From Betaproteobacteria bacterium (GTDB lineage: Bacteria > Pseudomonadota > Gammaproteobacteria > Burkholderiales > Eutrophovitaceae), in the NCBI GenBank assembly GCA_009886305.1, contig QXZO01000186.1, positions 1 through 25,705 of the forward strand: 25,705 nt of DNA, given 5' to 3'. A model generated the notes under the pieces. That model did no database searches. It had not been told where the DNA came from and saw only the letters and a program-made list of their open reading frames with translations. Below are positions 1-6,741 of this stretch, one piece after another. How positions within the stretch are numbered: position 1 is the stretch's first letter; the number at the start of each line of letters is the position of its first letter. A program made the translations under genes and the position numbers.

Positions 1-179
1 ATAATAACGTCAGCATGGGTAGTCACCTCGGATCCATTCTGACAGGCAATACCACCATTCGATACGAGTTCGTCCGGCACCTGGCTCCTAGAGTATAGGT
101 AGACGTCATGACCACCGTTAATGAGTTGTCTCGCCATGGGTGAGCCCATGATGCCTAGCCCGATGAAGCCGATTTTCAT
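1..179 (-). CDS. glxR: 2-hydroxy-3-oxopropionate (tartronate semialdehyde) reductase, N-terminal part
   Basis: Only the first 59 codons lie in the window; the gene runs off the left edge. The start is the ATG whose complement is 177-179, preceded by an AAGGGGA ribosome site. The translation begins MKIGFIGLGIMGSPMARQL, the GxGxMGxPMA dinucleotide-binding Rossmann signature of the beta-hydroxyacid dehydrogenase family. Family knowledge: GlxR/GarR reduces tartronate semialdehyde to D-glycerate with NAD(P)H in the cytoplasm. The family also includes 3-hydroxyisobutyrate and 6-phosphogluconate dehydrogenases, which this fragment alone cannot exclude. The assignment rests on position: it lies 56 bases downstream of hydroxypyruvate isomerase on the same strand, the usual hyi-glxR order of glyoxylate assimilation. 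No separate promoter is evident, so co-transcription with hyi is likely. Confidence 0.75.
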   Translation of the reverse strand, partial: MKIGFIGLGIMGSPMARQLINGGHDVYLYSRSQVPDELVSNGGIACQNGSEVTTHADVI

Positions 180-235
180 GATTTTTATCCCCTTGATGAA
201 TAATGCATTAAATGAGTTACGTTGCTACCAAATTG

Positions 236-1012
236 TTAAAGATAAGGTTTAATCCATTCTAAGCCCGATATCGTGTCTTTTTCAGGTCGGTATTCGCATC
301 CAATCCAGCCCTCATATCCAAGATCATCAATGGTGCTCAAAAGAAACGCGTAATTGATTTCTCCAGTTCCTGGCTCATGCCTACCTGGTGTGTCCGCAAG
401 TTGCATATGTTTGATCTGAGGCAAAAGCGACTCGATAGATGGCGTCAGATCCCCTTCCATGATTTGCATATGGTAAATATCATACTGAAGGCCGACATTG
501 GGGCGATCAATTGCCTCTATAAGTTTCGTGGCTTGGTCAGAGTAATTAAGAAAATATCCGGGCATATCACGGTTATTAATGGGTTCAATTAGTACTTCAA
601 TTTTGTGCGCTCGACACGCATCTGCCGCAAATCTAACATTTTCGATAAATGTTTCTTCAATGATCTCACTATTGCCAATAGAAGGCCTTAATCCCGCCAT
701 GCAGTGAAATTTCTTGCAATTTAGAGGAGCCGCGTAATTGATGGCCGTGCTTACGCTCTCCTGAAACTCGGCTATCCGATCAGGAATGCACGCAAGACCG
801 CGATCGCCTGTTTCGAAATCACCTGGGGGCATATTGAATAGAACAAGCTCTAAATTATTTTTTGATAATTCTTCTCCGATTTCTTCTTTAGGGTGAGCAT
901 AGGGAAATAAAATTTCGACACCCTTGAATCCTTGTTGGCGAGCTTGTTTGAACCGCCCCATGAAATCAAACTCATTGAACATCATCGTGAGGTTAGCGTT
1001 AAATTTTGGCAT
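236..1012 (-). CDS. hyi: Hydroxypyruvate isomerase
   Basis: A 258-residue TIM-barrel protein of the xylose-isomerase-like family, the same length as E. coli Hyi. It interconverts hydroxypyruvate and tartronate semialdehyde. The two catalytic glutamates of the family are present at identical numbers: E143 in EVLIEPINNRD and E240 in GWIGCEYRPEKD. The metal-site segments YDIYHMQIMEGD (about 177-188) and KHMQLAD (201-207) are intact, as is the N-terminal FNANLTMMFNE typical of Hyi. The reductase for its product follows 56 bases downstream, so the pair forms a glyoxylate-to-glycerate module. A glyoxylate carboligase would be expected nearby but is not in the window. The start ATG (complement of 1010-1012) gives the full family length. 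The 116-base gap to the divergent moxR should hold both promoters. Confidence 0.92.
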   Translation of the reverse strand: MPKFNANLTMMFNEFDFMGRFKQARQQGFKGVEILFPYAHPKEEIGEELSKNNLELVLFNMPPGDFETGDRGLACIPDRIAEFQESVSTAINYAAPLNCKKFHCMAGLRPSIGNSEIIEETFIENVRFAADACRAHKIEVLIEPINNRDMPGYFLNYSDQATKLIEAIDRPNVGLQYDIYHMQIMEGDLTPSIESLLPQIKHMQLADTPGRHEPGTGEINYAFLLSTIDDLGYEGWIGCEYRPEKDTISGLEWIKPYL

Positions 1013-1113
1013 GGTTTAATCCAATCGAAATATAGCGTACGACATTATAAGCTTATGCGATCCAGGATGATGAGTATCGCTATGCCCGTATAATTGGAAG
1101 TACTCGATAGATC

Positions 1114-1120
1114 AGGAGGT
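1114..1120 (+). promoter_or_regulatory. Perfect Shine-Dalgarno of moxR
   Basis: AGGAGGT, fully complementary to the usual 3' end of 16S rRNA, sits 8 bases before the ATG at 1129 and fixes that start. It is much stronger than other ribosome sites in this window. Confidence 0.8.
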
Positions 1121-1128
1121 GTGAGGAG

Positions 1129-1983
1129 ATGGCTGAGAGATTTTCAGGAACTAAAGATTACGTAGCAGGGGAAGACTTAATGATGGCTGTCAATGCGGCG
1201 ATCGCACTACAGCGACCCCTCCTGATTAAAGGCGAGCCTGGCACAGGAAAAACAATGCTGGCAATGGAGGTTGCAAATTCATTAGCGCGCCCACTATATC
1301 AATGGCATATCAAGTCAACATCAAAGGCACAACAGGGCCTATATGAATATGATGCGGTATCGCGACTTCGAGACTCTCAACTCGGTGAGGAATCAGTTAA
1401 GGACATCAAAAACTATATTATGAAAGGACCACTCTGGGAGTCGTTTGAGTCAGAGTCGCCATCGGTAGTTTTAATTGATGAGATTGATAAGGCTGATATT
1501 GAGTTTCCCAACGATCTGCTCAGAGAGCTTGATCGCATGGAATTCTTTGTTTACGAAACTAAGGAGTTGGTCAGCGCTACGCATCGGCCGTTAATCATTA
1601 TTACGAGTAATAATGAGAAAGACCTTCCTGACGCTTTTCTGCGAAGATGCTTCTTTCATTACATTCAATTTCCCGATAAGGAAACGATGACTCAAATCGT
1701 TGATGTGCATTTTCCAGGCATCAAAAAACAGTTATTGCAACAGGCGCTAGAGGTCTTTTTTGACCTGAGGGAAACTCCTGGGTTGAAAAAGAAACCCTCT
1801 ACATCCGAATTGTTAGATTGGTTGAAGCTTTTGTTGGCTGAGGATATTTCCGTTGAGGCATTACAAACCAATGATCAGAGGAAATCGATACCACCACTTG
1901 CTGGAGCGCTCCTAAAAAATGAGCAGGATGTTCACCTATTCGAACGCCTTATTTTTCTTAATAAACGCTCTGAGCGTTCGTAA
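1129..1983 (+). CDS. MoxR-family AAA+ ATPase
   Basis: A 284-residue single-domain AAA+ ATPase. Walker A is GEPGTGKT (35-42), Walker B is VLIDEIDKAD (from residue 114), sensor 1 is the ITSNNEKDL segment (about 159-167), and a candidate arginine finger lies in LRRC (171-174). Family knowledge: MoxR proteins act with von Willebrand A (VWA) proteins as chaperones that mature or insert cofactors into partner complexes, for example methanol dehydrogenase, CO dehydrogenase and RavA-ViaA clients. The next gene, 20 bases downstream, encodes exactly such a VWA partner, so an operon is very likely. No metalloenzyme gene is directly attached; the nearest candidate client is the PQQ dehydrogenase about 3.5 kb away on the other strand, a link that is only conjecture. 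Its lid differs from that of RavA, so I leave the symbol empty. Confidence 0.88.
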   Translation: MAERFSGTKDYVAGEDLMMAVNAAIALQRPLLIKGEPGTGKTMLAMEVANSLARPLYQWHIKSTSKAQQGLYEYDAVSRLRDSQLGEESVKDIKNYIMKGPLWESFESESPSVVLIDEIDKADIEFPNDLLRELDRMEFFVYETKELVSATHRPLIIITSNNEKDLPDAFLRRCFFHYIQFPDKETMTQIVDVHFPGIKKQLLQQALEVFFDLRETPGLKKKPSTSELLDWLKLLLAEDISVEALQTNDQRKSIPPLAGALLKNEQDVHLFERLIFLNKRSERS

Positions 1984-2003
1984 GCTACTGGCTCGGTTAC
2001 CAA

Positions 2004-3185
2004 ATGGTTTTACTTGATTTTTTCTTTAGAATCAGAGATGCGGGAATACCTGTATCGGTTAAAGAATATTTGACCTTAATAGAAGCCTTACAACGTCGTG
2101 TTGCCAGTGAAAGTATCGATAATTTTTATTATTTATCCCGGGCAACCTTTGTTAAGGATGAGGCGTTATATGATCGATTTGATCGAGCCTTTGGGGATTA
2201 TTTTAATGGGTTAGAAGCATTGCCTGACGACTTCCTTAAGGATATTCCTGCGGAATGGCTAAAAAAGCAGCTTGAATTATCTCTATCCGAAGAAGAGAAG
2301 AGACTAATAGAGTCTTTGGGTGGTTGGGATAAGCTCATGGAAACATTTAAAGAGAGATTGGAGGAGCAACAGAAAAGACATCAGGGCGGATCAAAGTGGA
2401 TAGGCACCGCAGGTAGAAGCCCTTTTGGTGCTTACGGATACAACCCTGAGGGTATTCGAGTTGGGCAGCAGGGCTCTAGAAATAGACGGGCAGTTAAGGT
2501 GTGGGATAAAAGGGAATATAGAAATCTTGATGACTCGATTGAGCTGGGTACGCGCAATATCAAAGTGGCTCTTAAGCGGTTACGAAAATTTGCACGGGAG
2601 GGTGCCGAGGAGGAGTTAGATTTAGATGGGACCATTAGATCTACTGCAAAAAATGCTGGTTATCTCGATTTGAAAATGGTCCCTGAGCGGCGAAATGCAA
2701 TTAAGGTTCTTTTGTTTTTTGATATCGGCGGCTCTATGGACGATTATGTGCGTTCATGTGAAGAATTATTCTCTGCCGCGCGTACAGAATTCAAACATTT
2801 AGAGTATTTCTATTTTCATAATTTTATTTACGAATCCGTCTGGAGGGATAATCGCCGACGTACTAATGAGCGCATTCCAATTTCACAGATTCTTCACAAG
2901 TATGCTGCAGACTATAAAGTTATCGTTGTGGGAGATGCGACTATGAGCCCGTACGAAATCACTTATCCAGGCGGGAGTGTAGAGCACTTTAATGAGGAGT
3001 CTGGTGCAGTTTGGTTAAAGCGTGTTTTAGATGTGTACTCGAAAGTTGCCTGGATAAACCCAACGCCAGAGGCCAGATGGAAGTATCACGAATCGATTTC
3101 TATTACCCGTGAATTGGTTGATGATCGTATGTTTGGGCTGACGCTGTCGGGCTTAGAAAAGGCGATGAAGCAGTTGGCTAAATAG
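2004..3185 (+). CDS. VWA-domain protein, CoxE-like (COG3825 type)
   Basis: A 393-residue soluble protein with no signal peptide. The N-terminal 200 residues are helical and charged (an EERLEEQQKRHQGG-type segment around 119-129), followed by a glycine-rich stretch (128-160) and a conserved linker VWDKREYRNLDDS. The C-terminal VWA-like domain starts near 230 with KVLLFFDIGGSMDDYV. The usual metal-site motif DxSxS reads D240-I-G-G-S244 here, so the second MIDAS residue is Gly; I recall this as typical of the family rather than a defect. GDATMSPYEI (about 312-321) is the later MIDAS-region segment. It follows moxR by 20 bases with no clear ribosome site, suggesting translational coupling or reinitiation. 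Expected role: substrate adaptor for the MoxR ATPase. The client is unknown. Confidence 0.82.
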   Translation: MVLLDFFFRIRDAGIPVSVKEYLTLIEALQRRVASESIDNFYYLSRATFVKDEALYDRFDRAFGDYFNGLEALPDDFLKDIPAEWLKKQLELSLSEEEKRLIESLGGWDKLMETFKERLEEQQKRHQGGSKWIGTAGRSPFGAYGYNPEGIRVGQQGSRNRRAVKVWDKREYRNLDDSIELGTRNIKVALKRLRKFAREGAEEELDLDGTIRSTAKNAGYLDLKMVPERRNAIKVLLFFDIGGSMDDYVRSCEELFSAARTEFKHLEYFYFHNFIYESVWRDNRRRTNERIPISQILHKYAADYKVIVVGDATMSPYEITYPGGSVEHFNEESGAVWLKRVLDVYSKVAWINPTPEARWKYHESISITRELVDDRMFGLTLSGLEKAMKQLAK

Positions 3186-3204
3186 CAGATCTATGGTCGA
3201 GATA

Positions 3205-3624
3205 TTATTTAAGGTTTTTGTGTGCTAGCCGTTCTAAAAACCGAACTTTTTGAATGACAACACGCTCATGCGTTCCATTCGAAATTGTATCAACGCCATC
3301 GTGTGCAGTTACTGCAAAGGTCAATTTACGATCCTCGATTTTAGTGAGCTTGGCGTCGACAGTGACAGTCATTCCCGGCAGCGTGGCTGCCTCGTGAGAG
3401 AAATTAACATGAGTGCCGAGGGTCTGTTCTCCTGGCCACTCAATATGCGGCCTCAAGAGTTCGATGCAAGCCCATTCAAGCAGTCCGACCATGTAGCCGG
3501 TCGCAAACACATTAGGCATATCCAAGAATAAGTCAGACTCGGGATAGAAGTTCGGGACGGTTTGATTATCGCTTATCTTGAAAGTATGTCGGTACGTTAA
3601 ACCTATTTTGATTGAATCTTTCAT
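3205..3624 (-). CDS. Hot-dog thioesterase, fluoroacetyl-CoA thioesterase (FlK)-like
   Basis: A 139-residue single hot-dog domain, the same length as Streptomyces cattleya FlK. Against the FlK sequence as I remember it, the first 51 residues align without gaps, and the catalytic set is conserved: T42, E50, H77 (FlK H76), G70 (G69) and R121 (R120). The blocks FATGYMVGLLEWAC, HEAATLPGMTVTV, AHDGVD and GTHER match closely. Residue 36, the Phe lid that gives FlK its preference for fluoroacetyl-CoA, is Met here, so a housekeeping role on short acyl-CoAs is more likely than fluoroacetate resistance. It is convergent with the VWA gene (19-base gap), and its promoter region is shared with the amt regulatory region. 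Confident of family; substrate unknown. Confidence 0.8.
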   Translation of the reverse strand: MKDSIKIGLTYRHTFKISDNQTVPNFYPESDLFLDMPNVFATGYMVGLLEWACIELLRPHIEWPGEQTLGTHVNFSHEAATLPGMTVTVDAKLTKIEDRKLTFAVTAHDGVDTISNGTHERVVIQKVRFLERLAHKNLK

Positions 3625-3643
3625 TTTGAACTCTCATTAAATT

Positions 3644-3660
3644 GCATTATATTGGTGCGC
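3644..3660 (+). promoter_or_regulatory. NtrC-like binding site 1 (upstream of amt)
   Basis: TGCATTATATTGGTGCG resembles the NtrC consensus TGCACCA-N3-TGGTGCA. The right half is nearly perfect and the left half deviates at two positions. Its centre is about 28 bp upstream of site 2 and about 116 bp before the predicted sigma-54 start, an enhancer-like distance. It lies just upstream of the divergent thioesterase start and could affect that gene too. Confidence 0.6.
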
Positions 3661-3671
3661 GTTAATCAATC

Positions 3672-3688
3672 CGCACCATTTTAGTGCG
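3672..3688 (+). promoter_or_regulatory. NtrC-like binding site 2 (upstream of amt)
   Basis: CGCACCATTTTAGTGCG is a 17-bp dyad with half-sites GCACCA and TAGTGC at the spacing of the NtrC consensus. It is centred about 88 bp upstream of the start predicted from the sigma-54 promoter at 3742. Two sites side by side match the arrangement at classical NtrC enhancers such as glnA. Confidence 0.72.
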
Positions 3689-3741
3689 GTAGTCGAGACC
3701 ATACTTTTCAGTTAAATCTAATAAATCAATTACTTAAATTG

Positions 3742-3757
3742 TGGCATATTTATTGCT
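3742..3757 (+). promoter_or_regulatory. Sigma-54 (-24/-12) promoter of amt
   Basis: TGGCATATTTATTGCT matches the consensus TGGCAYR-N4-TTGCW at every defined position. Transcription would begin near 3768, giving a leader of about 70 bases before the amt ATG. Together with the two upstream NtrC-like sites it indicates activation under nitrogen limitation. Confidence 0.85.
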
Positions 3758-3838
3758 TTATTTTAATAATATAATCATAAAGTTATCACATTTTAACCTG
3801 GTGGCAATAAAATCAGGTCACACTTTAAGGGGAATGCT

Positions 3839-5032
3839 ATGGAGTCATCTAATAGTGCATCGGATGTGCTGTTTATTTTATTGGGCGCCGTTATGGTGCT
3901 TGCTATGCATGGGGGTTTTGCATTTTTAGAAGTGGGCACTGTCCGTAAAAAAAATCAAGTGAATGCGTTGGTTAAAATTTTATGTGATTTTTCAATTTCT
4001 ACGATAGCCTATTTCTTTGTTGGATACGCAGTAGCTTACGGTACCGATTTTCTGGTTGGGGCCAACACTCTGAGCCAAAACGGTGGATACGGCCTGGTTA
4101 AGTTTTTCTTTTTATTAACGTTCGCCGCAGCGATTCCGGCAATCATATCTGGCGGTATCGCAGAACGTGCTCGTTTTTATCCGCAACTATTCGCTAGTGC
4201 AATAATCGTGGGCGTTGTATACCCCTTCTTTGAAGGTGTTATTTGGAACGGTAACTTTGGTTTTCAGGACTGGTTACAGAATAGTTTCGGCGCACCCATG
4301 CGAGATTTTGCGGGATCTGTTGTAGTTCATGGTATGGGTGGATGGATAGCACTCGTTGCAGTTCTATTGTTGGGATCCAGAAAAGGTCGTTACCAAAAAA
4401 ATGGGGGTATCGTATCTCATCCGCCCTCGAGTATTCCATTCCTCGCGCTTGGCGCCTGGATGCTTACAGTGGGTTGGTTTGGGTTTAATGTTATGTCAGC
4501 GCAAACAATTGACGGTATTAGCGGGCTTGTGGCGCTAAATTCCTTGATGGCTATGGTTGGCGGAACCTTGGCAGCATTGTTCGTAGGACGAAATGACCCA
4601 GGCTTTGTGCACAATGGCCCTCTAGCGGGATTGGTGGCGGTTTGTGCTGGCTCGGATATTATGCATCCGCTTGGGGCGTTGGTAACAGGACTAATCGCTG
4701 GGGCGCTATTTGTTTCGTTGTTCACGGCGACTCAGAATCGTTGGAAAATAGATGATGTTTTGGGCGTTTGGCCGCTGCATGGACTATGCGGTGCTTGGGG
4801 AGGGATTGCAGCCGGAATATTTGGTCTTCAAAGTTTCGGGGGTATGGGGGATGTTTCATTCATGTCTCAACTGATTGGTACCTTAGCCGGCATCATCGTT
4901 GCTATAGCGGGTGGTGTAGTCGTTTATGGCTCGATTAAAGCCATGGTAGGAATCCGCTTGACAGAGGAAGAGGAATACATGGGAGCAGATTTAGCGATTC
5001 ATAAGGTATCCTCTTCGCCAGATAACGATTAG
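3839..5032 (+). CDS. amt: Ammonium transporter Amt
   Basis: A 397-residue inner-membrane protein with about eleven hydrophobic segments, the Amt/Mep/Rh fold. It conducts ammonium/ammonia inward. The pore twin histidines are H164 (VVVHGMGGW) and H314 (VWPLHGLCGAW). D156 in MRDFAGS, F216 and S220 in WFGFNVMSA, and probably F91 correspond to E. coli D160, F215, S219 and F107; the residue after the outer-gate Phe is Leu (L92) rather than the common Gln. No cleaved signal sequence precedes the first helix, unlike E. coli AmtB. The C-terminal tail GADLAIHK is the P-II/gating tail. The start ATG follows AAGGGGA at 3827-3833. There is no adjacent glnK; the only P-II gene here is glnB, about 11.6 kb away. 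A sigma-54 promoter with NtrC sites lies directly upstream. Confidence 0.95.
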   Translation: MESSNSASDVLFILLGAVMVLAMHGGFAFLEVGTVRKKNQVNALVKILCDFSISTIAYFFVGYAVAYGTDFLVGANTLSQNGGYGLVKFFFLLTFAAAIPAIISGGIAERARFYPQLFASAIIVGVVYPFFEGVIWNGNFGFQDWLQNSFGAPMRDFAGSVVVHGMGGWIALVAVLLLGSRKGRYQKNGGIVSHPPSSIPFLALGAWMLTVGWFGFNVMSAQTIDGISGLVALNSLMAMVGGTLAALFVGRNDPGFVHNGPLAGLVAVCAGSDIMHPLGALVTGLIAGALFVSLFTATQNRWKIDDVLGVWPLHGLCGAWGGIAAGIFGLQSFGGMGDVSFMSQLIGTLAGIIVAIAGGVVVYGSIKAMVGIRLTEEEEYMGADLAIHKVSSSPDND

Positions 5033-5058
5033 AGTCAATATCGTTGGTTTGGAAAAAT

Positions 5059-5625
5059 TTACGAACCTATTTTGTAATTTTTTAGCGTGGAGACGTTAAT
5101 CGTCTCCGCGTGCAATGAAAATGTTCCGTTCCGTCGATCGTTAAAATATCTCTTGAGAGACTTCTTTATTGCTGCAAATGCTATGTCATCCCAGGGTATT
5201 GAAGCTTCATCAAATAAAGCTACTTCAGAACTCTCGAATGTTGCTGAAAAATTCTCGTCTTTGAGCTTAGCTCGGTACAAGAGATAGACTTGGTTGATGT
5301 GTGGGATATCGATGAGGGAAAAAACGTCAATGATCGTTGCTGATGCATTCGCTTCCTCTTTGGTTTCTCGTAGAGCACCCTCTTGGGTTGTTTCATTATT
5401 TTCTAAGAATCCAGCAGGTAAGGTCCAAAATCCCAACCTTGGCTGTATGGCACGCCTACAGAGCAAGATTTTATCTTGCCATTCAGGAATGCATCCGACA
5501 ATCACTCTCGGATTCTCGTATTGAATGAAGCCGCAACTATCGCATATCGCCCTAGGTAAGTTATCGCCAGGAGGTATCTTTACTGTAGTGAGTTCACCGC
5601 ATTGATTGCAATATTTTATGGGCAC
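5059..5625 (-). CDS. NUDIX hydrolase with N-terminal zinc ribbon
   Basis: A 188-residue cytoplasmic protein. A four-cysteine ribbon (C6, C9, C28, C31) is followed by a NUDIX box at 72-94: G72, E78, R86-E87 and E90-E91 are all present, with Asn93 where the consensus has Gly. The layout matches the Nudix_N_2-type zinc-ribbon hydrolases (COG1051-like) that cleave nucleoside diphosphate derivatives such as ADP-ribose. It lacks the SQPWPFPxS signature of NudC, so decapping/NADH pyrophosphatase activity is not supported. It converges with amt (26-base gap). Its last codons contain a strong hairpin (see 5086-5110). The start is the ATG complementary to 5623-5625; no strong ribosome site is visible. 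Substrate unknown. Confidence 0.85.
   Translation of the reverse strand: MPIKYCNQCGELTTVKIPPGDNLPRAICDSCGFIQYENPRVIVGCIPEWQDKILLCRRAIQPRLGFWTLPAGFLENNETTQEGALRETKEEANASATIIDVFSLIDIPHINQVYLLYRAKLKDENFSATFESSEVALFDEASIPWDDIAFAAIKKSLKRYFNDRRNGTFSLHAETINVSTLKNYKIGS
5086..5110. repeat. Ten-base-pair inverted repeat at the amt/NUDIX 3' ends
   Basis: Arms CGTGGAGACG (5086-5095) and CGTCTCCGCG (5101-5110) pair over ten positions with one G-T wobble, around a TTAAT loop. It lies inside the 3' end of the NUDIX gene and about 50 bases after the amt stop. No U-run follows on either strand, so it is not a canonical terminator, but it could act as an RNA 3'-end stabiliser for amt. Confidence 0.5.
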
Positions 5626-5767
5626 AATAATTGTATTACTTAGGTTTATTCGTTAGTCAGAGAAACTATTGATTAGAGCCATTCATTACGTGAATTTACG
5701 TTTGAATGTTAACCTTGTATTTCGTCATCCTTAATCATAGGCTATTTAGCCGGAGTGTAGAGAGATA

Positions 5768-6148
5768 ATGTTACTTAAAAATTTTTTATTCTTATGTGTT
5801 TTGACACTCGCAACACTCGCAACATTCGTACAAGCAAACGATACGCCACAGAAATATGTAGGGACATGGACTGGCGCTTGGTATGAGGGCATGACTAGCG
5901 GGACGCTTTGGCTAACGTTTCAGCCAAACGGAAACGGTTCTATTCGATTTACGAACTTGGCTAAATTCGGAACCTCTGAAAGACCACTTACTGCTATTCG
6001 CTTTTTGGGCAATCGTATTAATTTTTCCGCAAACGGGGAGGGCGTTCATGACTTTGTCAGTCATGTCTTTCTAATAGGCGGAAATAAGTTAAGAGGTAAT
6101 GCTGAATTCGATGGTTTGGCAGTGACTTATCGTTTATCCAAAAAATAA
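5768..6148 (+). CDS. Small secreted protein of unknown function
   Basis: A 126-residue protein with a clear Sec signal peptide (MLLKNFLFLCVLTLATLATFVQA, cleavage predicted after about residue 23). The mature part of about 100 residues is rich in alternating hydrophobic and small residues (GTWTGAWYEGM, GTLWLTFQPNGNGSIRF, YRLSKK), which suggests a small beta-barrel or lipocalin-like sheet exported to the periplasm. There is no cysteine in the mature part and no lipobox. The signal-peptide coding segment contains nine-base tandem repeats (5804-5830). I do not recognise the family. It is monocistronic: the NUDIX gene diverges upstream and the cytochrome gene converges downstream. Confidence 0.7.
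   Translation: MLLKNFLFLCVLTLATLATFVQANDTPQKYVGTWTGAWYEGMTSGTLWLTFQPNGNGSIRFTNLAKFGTSERPLTAIRFLGNRINFSANGEGVHDFVSHVFLIGGNKLRGNAEFDGLAVTYRLSKK
5804..5830 (+). repeat. Nine-base tandem repeat in a signal-peptide coding region
   Basis: ACACTCGCA occurs twice in direct succession (5804-5812, 5813-5821), followed by a third copy with two changes, ACATTCGTA (5822-5830). The repeat is in frame and encodes TLA-TLA-TFV in the hydrophobic core of the signal peptide. Confidence 0.8.
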
Positions 6149-6166
6149 AACGGCCCATGTAGGCCG
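6140..6166 (-). terminator. Probable rho-independent terminator of the cytochrome c gene
   Basis: Arms CGGCC and GGCCG (6151-6166) form a GC stem. Read on the minus strand it is followed by a U-rich run (complement of 6140-6150). It lies about 30 bases after the cytochrome stop, and its T-run overlaps the last codons of the converging secreted-protein gene. A second small stem, AGCCC/GGGCT (6182-6198), overlaps the cytochrome stop codon. Confidence 0.65.
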
Positions 6167-6197
6167 CCCTCATAATTTGCGAGCCCTTCCTTTGGGC

Positions 6198-6584
6198 TTA
6201 CAGCTCTACATCAGGTAGTGCTTTGATGTAATCCGCTAGCGCCTCAATTTGCCAAGGTTTGAGTTGTTTTCTGAATCCTGGCATGGGACTCTTGCCATAC
6301 GCAATTTGCTCGATGATATATTCTTTGGACTTATCAGTCCCTGAAAGTCTTGGTCCGTCCGCTTCTTTCAGTCCATACCCTTGGTGGCACCAACTGCAGC
6401 GTGATGCAAATAATCGTTTCACAGAGAAATTCTCTTTGTATTGGGTATATTTAGGATTAATCTGGGCTGCTGCTATGTCAGTTACATCTTCCTCAGCATG
6501 AGTAACCGAAATGTTTATTCCTATCGCACATAGTGTCATGAAAGCGATATGGGTGAGTCTAGTTATTGAAACATTGAATAGCAT
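6198..6584 (-). CDS. Monohaem cytochrome c, periplasmic
   Basis: A 128-residue exported class I cytochrome c. The signal peptide spans residues 1-30 (cleavage after VTHA). One haem motif CSWCH lies at 63-67, and the probable axial ligand is M101 in SPMPGF. The C-terminal helix LADYIKALPDVEL is typical of the fold. The start ATG (complement of 6582-6584) has GCAGGAGAACCGC upstream, a good ribosome site. It follows the PQQ dehydrogenase on the same strand, so by analogy with xoxG or exaB it is the likely electron acceptor for that enzyme; this is inference from context. A strong terminator lies between the two, so a separate promoter in 6585-6659 or partial read-through is expected. Confidence 0.85.
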   Translation of the reverse strand: MLFNVSITRLTHIAFMTLCAIGINISVTHAEEDVTDIAAAQINPKYTQYKENFSVKRLFASRCSWCHQGYGLKEADGPRLSGTDKSKEYIIEQIAYGKSPMPGFRKQLKPWQIEALADYIKALPDVEL

Positions 6585-6659
6585 GCGGTTCTCCTGCGAA
6601 TAGTTACGTCCAGATTCTTGAAATACTAAATTATTTTTACATTTTTATAAAGAGCTGAC

Positions 6660-6692
6660 AAAAAAATTTGGGCGGGAAAACCCGCCCAAATT
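6660..6692 (-). terminator. Strong rho-independent terminator after the PQQ dehydrogenase
   Basis: Perfect 12-bp arms AATTTGGGCGGG (6665-6676) and CCCGCCCAAATT (6681-6692) with a four-base loop. On the minus strand it is followed by seven U (complement of 6660-6666). It lies about 50 bases after the dehydrogenase stop and before the cytochrome gene. Confidence 0.92.
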
Positions 6693-6741
6693 CAAGTACA
6701 GTTCGACGTTATATCTGTCGAATTTGAATAATCAAATCACC

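Noticed and set aside
3205..3624. Fluoroacetate resistance gene
   Set aside because: The Phe36 selectivity gate is Met and no fluorometabolite genes are nearby; resemblance supports the family only.
3741..3929. 62-residue plus-strand ORF over the amt promoter
   Set aside because: It overlaps the sigma-54 promoter and runs out of frame into amt; no ribosome site and no recognisable protein.
5086..5110. Hairpin considered as the amt or NUDIX terminator
   Set aside because: No U-run follows on either strand and it lies within NUDIX codons; kept only as a repeat.
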